Shown one piece after another: positions 9,161-18,701 of a stretch of 64,000 nt of DNA (positions within the stretch are counted from its first letter, which is position 1; each line of letters begins with the position of its first letter). Below the pieces are notes generated by a model. That model worked only from the letters and a program-made list of their open reading frames with translations, had not been told where the DNA came from and ran no database searches. Position numbers and translations under genes: made by a program. The DNA lies in NCBI GenBank assembly GCA_902634515.1, contig CACPKH010000002.1, positions 22,750 through 86,749 on the forward strand, given 5' to 3'. Source of the stretch: an uncultured Prochlorococcus sp. (lineage in GTDB: Bacteria > Cyanobacteriota > Cyanobacteriia > PCC-6307 > Cyanobiaceae).

Positions 9161-9257
9161 TTAATTTCAAACAAAATACCGATTAAAAGCTTTGCATTAA
9201 TTTTACAAGGCATTTCAACTGGCTAAGTGTTATTACTTATAATAATTATGTTTTGAA

Positions 9258-10376
9258 TCATCCTCCAAATGCTATAGGGAATGCAAGTTTTAATGCAGCT
9301 GTAAAAAGTAAATTCACCAGTGAAATAGGTAATAAAAACTTCCAACCCAAATCTAGTAATTGGTCAATTCTTACTCTTGGAGTTGTCCATCTCAGCAAGA
9401 TTGCTAAGAAAACTAATAAGTAAGTTTTGATTATTGTCATGACAATTCCAATAGACCCTGTAAAGACTTGAACTAAAGGAGTATCAACATTTTGTCCTAG
9501 CAAGTTTGCGATCCATTCAACTGGAAATGGAAAGCCCCAACCCCCTAAATAGAGAACCGAAACTAATAAGGCAGATAAAACCAAATTGATATAACTTCCA
9601 AGATAGAAAAGAGCAAATTTCATGCCTGCGTATTCAGTTTGATATCCAGCGACTAATTCTTCTTCTGCTTCAGGAAGATCAAATGGTAGCCTTTCGCATT
9701 CTGCAAGAGCACATATCCAGAAAATAACAAAACCTACAGGTTGTCTCCAAATATTCCAACTTAGAAATCCAAAACTATTTTGCTGATTAACAATATCAAT
9801 TGTGCTAAGGGAATTGCTCATCATGACTACTGCTAAAACTGATAAAGCAAGAGGAATTTCATAACTGATTGATTGAGCAGCAGCTCTTAGGCCTCCTAGC
9901 AGTGAATATTTATTATTTGAGGCGTAGCCACTCATTAATAATCCAATTGGTTGAATGCTACTAAGAGCTATCCATAGGAAGATACCTATGCCAACGTTGC
10001 TGATGAGTAAGTTTTGCCCAAAGGGAACAATTAACCAAGAAAGAATAACTGGAATTAAAACTAGGATTGGTCCAAGAGTGAAAAGTAACCCATCCGCCTT
10101 AGCTGGAATTACGTCTTCTTTTACAAGTAACTTGAGACCATCAGCCATTGGCTGAAGTACTCCTAATGCGCCTGCATATTCAGGCCCAATTCGTTGTTGT
10201 GCTGCAGCTGATACCTTTCTTTCTAGCCAAACAGTTACCAATACTCCTATTAATGCTGATGAAAGTACCAATAGCATTGGTAGAGGTAACCAAAGAATAT
10301 GAGAGATCTCTGAGGAAATGCCAAATCCTTGAAGAAGGTTGTTGAAACTCAATTCAAGATCTAGACCAGTATTCAC
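9258..10376 (-). CDS. ndhA: NAD(P)H-quinone oxidoreductase subunit 1 (NdhA)
   Basis: A 372-residue NuoH/NdhA subunit with about eight membrane helices. Quinone-chamber motifs are clear: [20 protein letters not shown] with [20 protein letters not shown] (residues about 48-88), [20 protein letters not shown] (about 220-240) and [18 protein letters not shown] (about 333-350). It is the most upstream ndh gene of this block; gltA lies 78 bases further upstream on the same strand. Start ATG at 10376. Confidence 0.97.
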   Translation of the reverse strand: MNTGLDLELSFNNLLQGFGISSEISHILWLPLPMLLVLSSALIGVLVTVWLERKVSAAAQQRIGPEYAGALGVLQPMADGLKLLVKEDVIPAKADGLLFTLGPILVLIPVILSWLIVPFGQNLLISNVGIGIFLWIALSSIQPIGLLMSGYASNNKYSLLGGLRAAAQSISYEIPLALSVLAVVMMSNSLSTIDIVNQQNSFGFLSWNIWRQPVGFVIFWICALAECERLPFDLPEAEEELVAGYQTEYAGMKFALFYLGSYINLVLSALLVSVLYLGGWGFPFPVEWIANLLGQNVDTPLVQVFTGSIGIVMTIIKTYLLVFLAILLRWTTPRVRIDQLLDLGWKFLLPISLVNLLFTAALKLAFPIAFGG

Positions 10377-10454
10377 TTCGAAAACTATTACTCATATAAG
10401 ACTAGTAAATATTTCAATGATTTTCCGATTTTTAAAACACTTTTCTTACTGAGA

Positions 10455-11624
10455 TTATCTATCTTCTAATGGTTCCCAATTTCTATCTTTTTCTCCTTTA
10501 TATATTTGAGTTGGCCTAAAAATACGATTGGCACTAAGTTGCTCTCTCCAATGAGCTAACCAACCAGCCACTCTTGAGATGGCAAAAATTGGGGTAAATA
10601 AGTCTCTAGGAATGCCTAATTTTCTATAAACAAGTCCAGAATAAAAGTCAACATTTGGATATATACCCTTTGGACCGAGCCTTGGACTCGCTTCTGCTTC
10701 TAATGCTTTTGCGACATCATACATTTCATCTTTACCAAATCTTGCGAATAGTTCTTCTGCAAAACTTTGTAAAAGCGATGCTCTTGGATCCTTTACTTTG
10801 TATTCACGATGGCCAAATCCCATTATTTTTTGCTTGCTTTTAATTGCCTTGTCTAAGTATTTGCCTGCCAGGTCAGGGGTTTGCACTTCTTGGAGCATCT
10901 TAATTACATCTTCATTTGCGCCTCCATGCAAAGGGCCTGCAAGTGTTCCTACAGCAGAAGCTATTACGGCATATGGATCAGTGAGAGTACTTGCTGTCAC
11001 TCGAGCACTAAAAGTACTTGCATTCAAGCTATGTTCAGCATGAAGAATTAAACACCTATCGAAGACTCTTGCGGCTAAAGGATCTGGTTCTTTTTCTGTA
11101 AGCATATAAAGAAAATTTGCTGAATATGGCAAATCATCTCTTGGCTGTATTGGGTCCTGGCCTTTTCTAATTAATTGAAAGGCGGCAACCATTGTTGGAA
11201 TTTTTGCAATTAATCTAACAACTGCGTCATAAATATATTTTGGATCATCGATTGCTCTTCTTGAATAAAACAGACCTAATGATGCTGCACTGGATTGGAG
11301 TGCATCCATAGGGTGACCAGATTCAGGAAAACATTTCATCATATCTCTTACTCGAAAACTTAGCCTTCTATGCATTTGGATTTGATTCTCGAATTCTCTT
11401 AATTGGCTTGCTGTAGGAAGATTTCCCCAAATTAGAAGAAAAGTTGTTTCCAGAAAACTACTCTTTTGCGCTAATTCTGCTATGGAATAACCTCTATATT
11501 TCAAATCTCCCTTTATTCCATCAATGTCACATATAGATGACTGAGTTACAGGAACCCCTTCAAGCCCTGGTCTTAATTCAATACTAGTGGGCTCTTGATT
11601 ATTTTCTATTTTAAATTCCTCCAA
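10455..11624 (-). CDS. gltA: citrate synthase
   Basis: A 389-residue type II citrate synthase joining oxaloacetate and acetyl-CoA. Active-site segments are HAEHSLNAST (about 195), GPLHGGANE (about 230), the arginine-bearing GFGHREYKVKDPRA (about 269-283), NVDFYSG with the catalytic aspartate (about 324), and RVAGWLAHWREQ. In cyanobacteria it feeds 2-oxoglutarate synthesis for nitrogen assimilation. The start is doubtful: TTG 11624 gives the longest frame, but a perfect GGAGG (minus strand, 11618-11622) lies 8 bases before an in-frame ATA at 11609; no ATG exists nearby. See the separate site entry. Confidence 0.96.
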   Translation of the reverse strand: MEEFKIENNQEPTSIELRPGLEGVPVTQSSICDIDGIKGDLKYRGYSIAELAQKSSFLETTFLLIWGNLPTASQLREFENQIQMHRRLSFRVRDMMKCFPESGHPMDALQSSAASLGLFYSRRAIDDPKYIYDAVVRLIAKIPTMVAAFQLIRKGQDPIQPRDDLPYSANFLYMLTEKEPDPLAARVFDRCLILHAEHSLNASTFSARVTASTLTDPYAVIASAVGTLAGPLHGGANEDVIKMLQEVQTPDLAGKYLDKAIKSKQKIMGFGHREYKVKDPRASLLQSFAEELFARFGKDEMYDVAKALEAEASPRLGPKGIYPNVDFYSGLVYRKLGIPRDLFTPIFAISRVAGWLAHWREQLSANRIFRPTQIYKGEKDRNWEPLEDR

Positions 11625-11636
11625 ATCCTTATTATA
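11607..11636 (-). promoter_or_regulatory. gltA leader: Shine-Dalgarno GGAGG and possible -10 TATAAT
   Basis: On the minus strand TATAAT occupies 11631-11636, followed by AAGGA, TTG (11624) and GGAGG (11618-11622). GGAGG is inside the frame if TTG 11624 starts gltA, and is ideally spaced (8 bases) from ATA at 11609-11607. TATAAT so near the start would give a very short leader. The assignments are inference from consensus sequences. Confidence 0.35.
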
Positions 11637-11796
11637 AATATACCTGAAATATGAATACTTTTGTAAAGAGTAATCATATTAACTAATCTATTAAACTTAA
11701 GCTCGTAATATTCTAAGATATGCGATTAGTATGATATATACTTATTTTCTTCTTTTGGTCAATTTAAATTTGTTTTAATCTTCAAACATGTTTAAA
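11637..11796. other. gltA / DUF3352 intergenic region, inverted repeat near the DUF3352 stop
   Basis: This AT-rich gap of about 170 bases contains no convincing gene. AATTTAAA at 11761-11768 pairs with TTTAAATT at 11791-11798, and the inner arms are partly complementary, so a weak AT-only hairpin could form just after the DUF3352 stop codon. There is no clear T-run on the minus strand, so a terminator role is only a possibility. Confidence 0.3.
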
Positions 11797-13401
11797 TTAA
11801 GCTAAAGAGAGTTTTGCCGAAATATTAATCTCAGAGTTTTCTTCTGATTGATTACTTCCAATCGCTATATCTATACTTTGGATATTTTTTTCTAGAGATC
11901 TTCCTATGATTCTTTCCATAAGCATCCATGGCTTCCAATTGCCAATTTGTTGAGAAGAAGATTTTCCTAATGAAAGTTGTTCGCTTACACCATCCAAAGT
12001 ATTGCCATTATTTGAGATAAGATTTCTTGGTTCTAGATATAAAGAGCTTCCTTGTTTCCTTTTTTGCAATAGTAAAAGTTGATTGCTCCACCAATTACTT
12101 TCACTATTTTGATCAAGCATAAACGCTATTTCTTTGTTTATTTCTTGATTCCCATTGACTTCATTTAATTTTATTCTTGACCAAACTTCTACATCACCTT
12201 CTTGAGTTGAGACTTTTTCTGAAGAAAATTTTTGTTTTAAAAGAGCTTCATTGATGATTTCTTTCTGGTTATTTTTATTTGTGCCTATTATCCAATCTTT
12301 ACCGCTTCTTGCAAATACCATTTCACCATTCTCAACTTCGGCGATTTTTTTTGCTTCTTTTAAATCTAAGCTATTTATATAATTGTCCAGAATAGGTCTA
12401 ATAATTTGCGCTATTGGGTCATTGCTTTTTACATCTAAAATAGAGATGGGTTTATTCAGTATAGCTATATCTTCTAGGTTCATTTCCGACCCCAATTGAT
12501 TTAATAGGCTATTATCTTCTATTTGGTTTTTAATTAAAGTTACTTCATCTATAAAATTCAGAATACCATTTAGAAAAATATTAGATTGATCTACCTTTAT
12601 TGAGCCTATGAATTGATCTAAATCATTCCTTTGCGTGATAGTACTTGGTATATTAAACCAAGAACCAAGAGCTTTATTGGAAACAGTTATCAATGAAATG
12701 CCATGATCCAATTTAGGAATTATCTTAATAATTTTTTCGTCTGAGTATTGATTATCTTGAGAATTTATATATAAATTTAATGACTCTTTGAGGGTCTCAA
12801 GATCCGAGGCTATAAGGAATTCATTCTTTGGAGTATAGGCAGTTGCTATTGTTTCTTTGTATTCATTTAAATTTTTCCTCTTTCCGTATTTTATTTTTAT
12901 ATCTTCATTTAACTCTTCTATTAGTTCTGTTCCTATTAACTGTTTCCTTTCCCAATAATCTTTTAATAATGTATTATTTTCTTCTTCACTATTAACGTTT
13001 AGTACTAGCAACCATCGATTACTATAATCTGACTCTAGTTTATTCAAAATTGAAAAACTAATCCTTGAATCAAATTGATTTACTAAATCTTTTTCATAAT
13101 CAAGGCCTATTAGAGCAAAAATACCATCCCTTAGTTTAATACTCTCTTGTTTTGCTACTTTTCTCTTTTTTTCAGGCACTATGGCTTCTATATATTTAGG
13201 TAGATTATTGAGATCAAGTTTTAGATGTATTGTGAAATAATTATCTTTTGGGAAAAACTTTGCAGCTTGAGGTATCTCTATTGCTTCATTATGTAGATTT
13301 AAAGGACTATTAAAAGCTGTTGCTTTCCATAGACCTAAGCAAATGAGAAGGATTGATATTATCGATATGGTTAAGCCAATAATGAAAGATCTTGCCCTCA
13401 T
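11797..13401 (-). CDS. DUF3352-type membrane-anchored protein of unknown function
   Basis: A 534-residue protein with one N-terminal membrane anchor (about residues 7-26, IIGLTISIISILLICLGLW) and a long soluble part placed, by the positive-inside rule, outside the cytoplasm. FFPKDNYFTIHLKLDLNNLP after the anchor and ISFSILNKLES, FLIASDLETLKESL and WIIGTNKNNQKEIINEAL further on are the pattern I associate with the cyanobacterial DUF3352 family. There are no catalytic motifs or cysteine pairs. The gene is monocistronic, divergent from the rhodanese gene at 13477. Function unknown. Confidence 0.8.
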   Translation of the reverse strand: MRARSFIIGLTISIISILLICLGLWKATAFNSPLNLHNEAIEIPQAAKFFPKDNYFTIHLKLDLNNLPKYIEAIVPEKKRKVAKQESIKLRDGIFALIGLDYEKDLVNQFDSRISFSILNKLESDYSNRWLLVLNVNSEEENNTLLKDYWERKQLIGTELIEELNEDIKIKYGKRKNLNEYKETIATAYTPKNEFLIASDLETLKESLNLYINSQDNQYSDEKIIKIIPKLDHGISLITVSNKALGSWFNIPSTITQRNDLDQFIGSIKVDQSNIFLNGILNFIDEVTLIKNQIEDNSLLNQLGSEMNLEDIAILNKPISILDVKSNDPIAQIIRPILDNYINSLDLKEAKKIAEVENGEMVFARSGKDWIIGTNKNNQKEIINEALLKQKFSSEKVSTQEGDVEVWSRIKLNEVNGNQEINKEIAFMLDQNSESNWWSNQLLLLQKRKQGSSLYLEPRNLISNNGNTLDGVSEQLSLGKSSSQQIGNWKPWMLMERIIGRSLEKNIQSIDIAIGSNQSEENSEINISAKLSLA

Positions 13402-13476
13402 AACTATTTGGGGAGATTTTATGTTCTACTTTGTTTATAAGTCTTTAAGCTCCAATCAGTTACTGAAAATAACGAA

Positions 13477-13830
13477 ATGAATCAGAAAGTTCCTAGGAAT
13501 CTATCCCCTCAAGAGTTATTTGAATGGTTGAAAAACGATGATTCTAAACCAATTCTTATAGATGTTCGAGAAGATAGTGAACTTAAGATTGCTCGATTTC
13601 CTTCAATTACTTTGCATATGCCTTTAAGTAACTTTGAGGATTGGTCAAATACCCTTGATCAGAAAATCTCCCTAGATCAGCCGATAGTCGTCATCTGCCA
13701 CTCAGGAATTAGGAGTTGGAACTTTGCTACTTGGTTAATAGAACAGGATTCAAGATATGAAGTTTGTAATCTTGCAGGAGGTATTGATGCATGGAGCATC
13801 GAAATAGATCAGTCCATTCCTAGATATTGA
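13477..13830 (+). CDS. rhodanese-like sulfurtransferase
   Basis: A 117-residue single rhodanese domain. PILIDVREDSELKIARFP is the CH2A-like region, and VVICHSGIRSWNFATWLIEQ contains the six-residue active-site loop with the catalytic cysteine (about residue 78) closed by arginine, the size used for sulfur rather than phosphate chemistry. GGIDAWSIEID is the usual C-terminal motif. Likely role: sulfane-sulfur transfer or cyanide/thiosulfate chemistry; substrate unknown. It converges on trpB with a 10-base gap. Confidence 0.9.
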   Translation: MNQKVPRNLSPQELFEWLKNDDSKPILIDVREDSELKIARFPSITLHMPLSNFEDWSNTLDQKISLDQPIVVICHSGIRSWNFATWLIEQDSRYEVCNLAGGIDAWSIEIDQSIPRY

Positions 13831-13840
13831 TAAAAGAACT

Positions 13841-15091
13841 TTATATTTCAGATCCAAGCTTTTCAGCAACTGTATTTACATCTTTATCACCACGTCCAGA
13901 GCAATTAATTATTATCTCTTTGCCATTCTCTAAGGAGGGACAAAGCTTATCTAACCATGCAAAAGCATGCGCTGTTTCAAGAGCAGGAATGATTCCTTCT
14001 AATTGACTTACTAACTGAAGTGCCTTTAATGCTTCTGCGTCTGTTACTGATACATATTGAGCTCTTCCAATTTCTTTTAAGTAACTATGTTCTGGTCCTA
14101 CACCTGGGTAATCAAGTCCTGCACTAATTGAGTGAGCTTCTTGAACTTGTCCATTTTCATCTTGAAGAAGAAGACTCATTGCACCATGAAGTACCCCTGT
14201 TCTACCTTGAGTAATAGTTGCTGCATGCCGACCAGTATTTGTTCCCTCGCCAGCTGCTTCGACTCCAATCATTTGAACTGATTGATCTTCAATAAATTCA
14301 TGAAATAAACCCATTGCATTAGAACCTCCTCCAACACAAGCCATTAAGACGTCAGGCGATCTTCCAAAAGCTTCTTTGCACTGTTCTCTAGTTTCTTTCC
14401 CAATCACTGCATGAAAGTTTCTAACTAGCATTGGATAGGGATGTGGTCCTGCCACTGAACCAAGAATGTAGTGACTTGATTCGACATTTGTCACCCAATC
14501 ACGAATAGCTTCACTGGTGGCATCTTTTAATGTTGCAGTACCTGCCGTAACCGGTTTCACCTTTGCTCCTAGAAGTTTCATACGGAAAACATTTAAAGAT
14601 TGTCTTCGCATATCTTCCTTTCCCATATAAATCACACATTCCAATCCAAAACGAGCACAAACGGTTGCAGTTGCAACTCCATGTTGGCCTGCTCCCGTTT
14701 CAGCAATGATTCTTTTTTTTCCCATTCTTATTGCAAGCAATGCTTGCCCTAACGCATTATTAATTTTGTGAGCGCCAGTATGGTTAAGATCTTCTCTCTT
14801 TAACCAAATTCTTGGACCTTCACCATTACGAAGATAATGCTGGCTAAGTCTTTTGGCCTCATAAAGTGGAGTTGCTCTACCAACATATGTTTTTAGTAGA
14901 TGGTCTAGTTCATTAGTAAATGATGAGTCTTGCCAAGCTGCTTTATTGGCTTTTTCAAGTTCATCAAGAGCAGGAATGAGTGTTTCTGGTACATATTGGC
15001 CTCCAAAACGGCCAAATCTTCCTGACTTTGAAGGCCTTGCATTAAGAGCAAGATCAATATTATTAGGTTGTTTAGAAAATGTGCTTGTCAC
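13841..15091 (-). CDS. trpB: tryptophan synthase beta chain
   Basis: A 416-residue PLP enzyme that condenses indole with serine. [20 protein letters not shown] marks the N-terminus; [18 protein letters not shown] carries the PLP lysine (about residue 109); [20 protein letters not shown] and the phosphate-binding [15 protein letters not shown] are intact, as is [13 protein letters not shown] at the end. TrpA is not adjacent. The gene is divergent from SUI1 at 15133 with only 41 bases between. Confidence 0.98.
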   Translation of the reverse strand: MTSTFSKQPNNIDLALNARPSKSGRFGRFGGQYVPETLIPALDELEKANKAAWQDSSFTNELDHLLKTYVGRATPLYEAKRLSQHYLRNGEGPRIWLKREDLNHTGAHKINNALGQALLAIRMGKKRIIAETGAGQHGVATATVCARFGLECVIYMGKEDMRRQSLNVFRMKLLGAKVKPVTAGTATLKDATSEAIRDWVTNVESSHYILGSVAGPHPYPMLVRNFHAVIGKETREQCKEAFGRSPDVLMACVGGGSNAMGLFHEFIEDQSVQMIGVEAAGEGTNTGRHAATITQGRTGVLHGAMSLLLQDENGQVQEAHSISAGLDYPGVGPEHSYLKEIGRAQYVSVTDAEALKALQLVSQLEGIIPALETAHAFAWLDKLCPSLENGKEIIINCSGRGDKDVNTVAEKLGSEI

Positions 15092-15132
15092 CAGAAAAAG
15101 GTTGAAAATAAGAAGTGATTAGGATTAGATGA

Positions 15133-15456
15133 ATGTCTAAAGGAAGTTGGAGAGAATTTGAAGATTCTTCTCCTGATGAAACTAAACAAAAATTAGACAA
15201 TCCTAAATCTAAAGCTGATCGTCCTGTACGTGTAAAAAAAACCCGAGGAGGTAAAGGAGGAAAAACAGTCACGATTGTAAGTGGACTTGGCCTTAGTTTG
15301 TCTGAATTAAAGAAGCTTCTAAAAAAAATAAAGGTAAAATGTGGCACAGGAGGGACTGTGAAAGAAGATATTCTGGAATTTCAAGGAGATAAAGTAATTG
15401 CAGTTATAGAGCATTTGATTAAAGAAGGGTACAAACCAAAACAATCAGGAGGATAG
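15133..15456 (+). CDS. SUI1/eIF1-like translation factor
   Basis: A 107-residue protein whose second half is an eIF1/SUI1 fold: TRGGKGGKTVTIVSGLGLS, LKKLLKKIKVKCGTGGTVKE and LEFQGDKVIAVIEHLIKEGY. The E. coli relative YciH affects start-codon selection. The N-terminal 35 residues are polar and lysine-rich. A bacterial SUI1 is common in cyanobacteria but its role there is not settled. Thirty bases separate it from cysC on the same strand. Confidence 0.9.
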   Translation: MSKGSWREFEDSSPDETKQKLDNPKSKADRPVRVKKTRGGKGGKTVTIVSGLGLSLSELKKLLKKIKVKCGTGGTVKEDILEFQGDKVIAVIEHLIKEGYKPKQSGG

Positions 15457-15486
15457 GTTTAAGAATTATTCCCATCTGGATAGAGA

Positions 15487-16134
15487 ATGGGTATATCAAT
15501 TAATCGAATGATGTCAGAATTTCAAGGTGAAAAGCCCTCAAAAGCCAAAAATATTGTTTGGCATGAAGCATCAGTTGATCGCAAGCATATTGCAAAGAAA
15601 AAAGGTCATCAAAGTTCGATTCTTTGGTTTACTGGTTTATCTGGTTCAGGCAAGAGTACTTTGGCTAATGCAGTAAATGCTTCTTTATTTGCTAGAGGTT
15701 TATCAACTTATGTTCTTGATGGAGACAATATTCGACACGGACTTTGCAAAGATTTGGGTTTTTCTGATTTAGATAGGGAAGAAAATATTCGAAGAATTGG
15801 AGAAGTAGCAAAGCTTTTTTTAGATGCTGGAGTAATTGTTCTAACTGCATTTGTTTCTCCATTTCGCTCTGATCGCAATAAGGCGAGAGAACTTGTAGGG
15901 GAAGGAGATTTTATTGAAATTTATTGTTCGGCAGATTTAAAGACTTGCGAAGAGCGCGATACAAAAGGTCTATACGCAAAAGCTAGAAAAGGTGAAATTA
16001 AGGATTTCACTGGTATCTCAAGTCCATATGAAGAGCCTCAATTCCCTGAGTTAGAAATTGACACAGCTAATATGGACTTAGAGAAGTGTGTTGATCGAGT
16101 TATTGAAAAACTAATTGAATTTAATCTTTTTTAA
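15487..16134 (+). CDS. cysC: adenylylsulfate kinase (CysC)
   Basis: A 215-residue kinase that phosphorylates APS to PAPS for sulfate assimilation. The P-loop GLSGSGKSTLAN is at about residue 50, YVLDGDNIRHGLCKDLGFS binds APS, DREENIRRIGEVAKLF and TAFVSPFRSDRNKAREL are standard, and KGEIKDFTGISSPYEEP closes the lid region. An N-terminal stretch of about 40 residues precedes the core; ATG 15508 or 15511 could be the real start. The 3' end converges on purE (33-base gap). Confidence 0.96.
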   Translation: MGISINRMMSEFQGEKPSKAKNIVWHEASVDRKHIAKKKGHQSSILWFTGLSGSGKSTLANAVNASLFARGLSTYVLDGDNIRHGLCKDLGFSDLDREENIRRIGEVAKLFLDAGVIVLTAFVSPFRSDRNKARELVGEGDFIEIYCSADLKTCEERDTKGLYAKARKGEIKDFTGISSPYEEPQFPELEIDTANMDLEKCVDRVIEKLIEFNLF

Positions 16135-16167
16135 AAGTTTCTTATGTTCTAAAAGTTCTCAATATAT

Positions 16168-16710
16168 TTAATTTGGTAAGAAGTAACTTTTTGGACCAAG
16201 ATTATTTAATTTTTCATTTTTTTTGATTACTTGATTATGAAGATTTTTTCTATATGCAGAGACTTTTTTCATAATTTCTTGATCATGTATACCAATAATT
16301 TTTGCTGCTAAAAGTCCCGCATTAAGGCCTCCTTCAATTGCTACAGTTGCGACTGGAATCCCTTTTGGCATTTGAACAATAGAATATAAAGAATCTATTC
16401 CTGACAATGATTTGCTTTGAATAGGCACTCCAATTACAGGGAGATTGGTAAGTGATGCCACCATCCCAGGTAAATGGGCTGAGCCTCCTGCTCCTGCAAC
16501 AATTACTTTTAAACCTCTTTCTTCAGCTGTTGTAGAAAATTCGACCATCTCTAGAGGGGTTCTATGAGCAGAAAGAATTTTGACTTCAATTTTAATTTCA
16601 AAATTCTCTAAAATTTCTATTGCAGGCATGAGAGTTGGTAGGTCCGAGTCGCTACCCATTACAACAGCTACTAAAATTGCTTGCTTAGAATCTTCTGAAG
16701 CCAAGTTCAA
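16168..16710 (-). CDS. purE: N5-carboxyaminoimidazole ribonucleotide mutase (PurE)
   Basis: A 180-residue class I PurE for purine synthesis. [20 protein letters not shown] (Ser-Asp-Ser-Asp loop), [13 protein letters not shown] (catalytic histidine region) and [19 protein letters not shown] are all intact, followed by [20 protein letters not shown]. The start is TTG 16710; the protein could also begin a little later. It is divergent from nagA, and the intergenic spacer holds a perfect palindrome. Confidence 0.96.
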   Translation of the reverse strand: MNLASEDSKQAILVAVVMGSDSDLPTLMPAIEILENFEIKIEVKILSAHRTPLEMVEFSTTAEERGLKVIVAGAGGSAHLPGMVASLTNLPVIGVPIQSKSLSGIDSLYSIVQMPKGIPVATVAIEGGLNAGLLAAKIIGIHDQEIMKKVSAYRKNLHNQVIKKNEKLNNLGPKSYFLPN

Positions 16711-16747
16711 ATTAAGCAGAGTTCATAGTATTAATTACGATAACTTG

Positions 16748-16769
16748 TTAATAGCCTATTAGCTATTAA
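16748..16769. repeat. perfect 8-bp inverted repeat in the purE-nagA divergent promoter region
   Basis: TTAATAGC at 16748-16755 and GCTATTAA at 16762-16769 are exact reverse complements around a 6-base spacer, centred between two divergent genes. Geometry (about 22 bases, dyad) suits a dimeric repressor or activator site; there is no T-run that would make it a terminator. No regulator is assigned. Confidence 0.5.
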
Positions 16770-16783
16770 AGGATTCAAATCTT

Positions 16784-17941
16784 ATGCGGCATATAAACAA
16801 TATTCGCTTTCCACAACCGTTACAGAATTTCAGCGAAGAAGCTTTTTGGTCTATTTCTTTGGATAAAAATAATTGCGTGAAATCTATATCTCCAATGAAA
16901 GCTGTCAATTTATTTGATGGAGAGAATTGGAATGGAGATTGGTTAAGTCCAATGGGAATTGATTTACAAATTAATGGAGGCTTAGGAATTGCATTTAATG
17001 CATTGCATATGGATCAATTATCAAAGATTTCTGAATTACTAGAAAAACTATGGTTTGACGGAGTTGAAGCAATTTGTCCAACAATTGTGACTTCAGATAT
17101 ACCTTCTTTAAGGAATGCTTTAGAAGTTCTTCGTATAGCAAGAAAAAACAATAAAGATAAATTCTGCAAACTTCTTGGTGCGCATTTGGAAGGACCTTTT
17201 TTGGCAAGCAACTTTAAAGGTGTTCATGAGTCTAAATACCTTGCTAAACCAAGTTTGTTTGAACTACACAAAAGAATTAAAGGTTTTGAAGAAGATATTT
17301 CTATTGTTACTCTTGCTCCCGAGTTGGAAGGAGCGTCTGAAATTATAAAAAAGTTAAAGCAAATTGGCATAGTGATTGCTTTAGGGCATTCTTCAGCTTC
17401 TGCACAAGAAAGTGATATTGCCTTTCAACAAGGGGTGACAATGATTACGCATGCTTTTAATGCTATGAGAGGTCTCCATCATCGAGCCCCTGGGCCCATT
17501 GGCGAGGCAACTGTAAATAGAACGATTAGTGTTGGTTTAATTGGAGATGGAGTACACATTCATCCTCAAATAGCAGTAATGCTTCAAAAGACATTGCCAT
17601 GCCAGCTTTTTTTGGTCAGTGATGCCTTACCTCCTTATGGAATAGATCAAACTGAATATTGGTGGAAAAATCAATTGGTTTTAATTAATAAAGGAGTTTG
17701 TCGCTTGGAAGATGGGACTTTGGCTGGCACAACTTTACCCTTGCTAGAAGGGTCTAAACGCTTAGCAAAATGGTCGCAAAATGCATCTTCTTCCATTTGG
17801 GCTTCTACTGTTTCCCCAAGACTTGCTTTGAAACATGGCAAATCAATTCAAGATTTTTTAATTGGCAAACCTTTGCAGAAATTATTGAGATGGAGTTTTC
17901 AAGAAGCGTCTTCAGAACTTGTTTGGACCAGAGCTGAGTAG
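16784..17941 (+). CDS. nagA: N-acetylglucosamine-6-phosphate deacetylase
   Basis: A 385-residue amidohydrolase. GIDLQINGGLGIAFN (start of barrel), GAHLEGPFLA (metal-binding Glu), ALGHSSASAQES and THAFNAMRGLHHRAPG (metal histidines) and LVSDALPPYG (catalytic Asp) are all present. It removes acetate from GlcNAc-6-P during amino-sugar or peptidoglycan recycling. No nagB, nagK or transporter is visible here. chlM follows by 26 bases on the same strand, so the two may share a transcript despite unrelated functions. Confidence 0.95.
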   Translation: MRHINNIRFPQPLQNFSEEAFWSISLDKNNCVKSISPMKAVNLFDGENWNGDWLSPMGIDLQINGGLGIAFNALHMDQLSKISELLEKLWFDGVEAICPTIVTSDIPSLRNALEVLRIARKNNKDKFCKLLGAHLEGPFLASNFKGVHESKYLAKPSLFELHKRIKGFEEDISIVTLAPELEGASEIIKKLKQIGIVIALGHSSASAQESDIAFQQGVTMITHAFNAMRGLHHRAPGPIGEATVNRTISVGLIGDGVHIHPQIAVMLQKTLPCQLFLVSDALPPYGIDQTEYWWKNQLVLINKGVCRLEDGTLAGTTLPLLEGSKRLAKWSQNASSSIWASTVSPRLALKHGKSIQDFLIGKPLQKLLRWSFQEASSELVWTRAE

Positions 17942-17967
17942 TATCTACTTGTTAGAACCTAATTTCA

Positions 17968-18687
17968 ATGCCCATAGATAGTCATAAAGAGCTTAAAAAA
18001 GCTGAAAAATCAGAAGTGCAAACCTATTTCAATGGAACTGGTTTTGAAAGATGGAATCGGATTTACAGTGATACTGACGATGTAAATAAGGTTCAAAGAA
18101 ATATTCGCATAGGACATCAAAAAACTGTTGATGATGTTTTGTCATGGATTAAAGAATCTGAGCCATTAAGTGAAATGAGTTTTTGTGATGCTGGTTGTGG
18201 TGTAGGAAGCCTTTCTTTACCATTACTGCAATTGGGAGCTGGCTCTATAGCTGCAAGTGACATTTCAGAATCTATGGTTCAAGAGACAAAAAGAAGAGCA
18301 GAGATTGATGGAATTGATATGTCTAAAATAACCTTCAATACTTCTGATCTTGAAAGCTTATATGGTTCTTTTCATACCGTTATATGTCTAGACGTCTTTA
18401 TTCATTATCCACAGAATGCTGCAGAAGAAATGGTCCGTCATCTTTGTGGACTTGCACAAGAGAAGTTGATAGTGAGTTTTGCTCCTTATACTCCATTACT
18501 GGCCTTATTAAAACAAATAGGACAATTTTTCCCAGGCCCTAGTAAAACCACTAGAGCATATATTTTGCGAGAAAAAGGTATTGTCAAGTCTGCTAATGAA
18601 TGTGGGTTCTCTGTTTTTCGCAGTAAGTTAAACCAGGCTCCTTTTTATTATTCACAATTAATTGAATTTAGAAAAATTAAAAGCTAG
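17968..18687 (+). CDS. chlM: Mg-protoporphyrin IX methyltransferase (ChlM)
   Basis: A 239-residue class I methyltransferase of chlorophyll synthesis, methylating Mg-protoporphyrin IX with SAM. YFNGTGFERWNRIYSDTDDV is the typical ChlM N-terminus; FCDAGCGVGSLSLPLLQLGA is SAM motif I (about residue 73); VICLDVFIHYPQNAAEEMV and KLIVSFAPYTPLLALLKQIG follow. The C-terminal REKGIVKSANECGF fits the family. It lies 26 bases after nagA and ends 14 bases before the convergent response regulator. Confidence 0.96.
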   Translation: MPIDSHKELKKAEKSEVQTYFNGTGFERWNRIYSDTDDVNKVQRNIRIGHQKTVDDVLSWIKESEPLSEMSFCDAGCGVGSLSLPLLQLGAGSIAASDISESMVQETKRRAEIDGIDMSKITFNTSDLESLYGSFHTVICLDVFIHYPQNAAEEMVRHLCGLAQEKLIVSFAPYTPLLALLKQIGQFFPGPSKTTRAYILREKGIVKSANECGFSVFRSKLNQAPFYYSQLIEFRKIKS

Positions 18688-18701
18688 TTTCAATACCCTT
18701 A

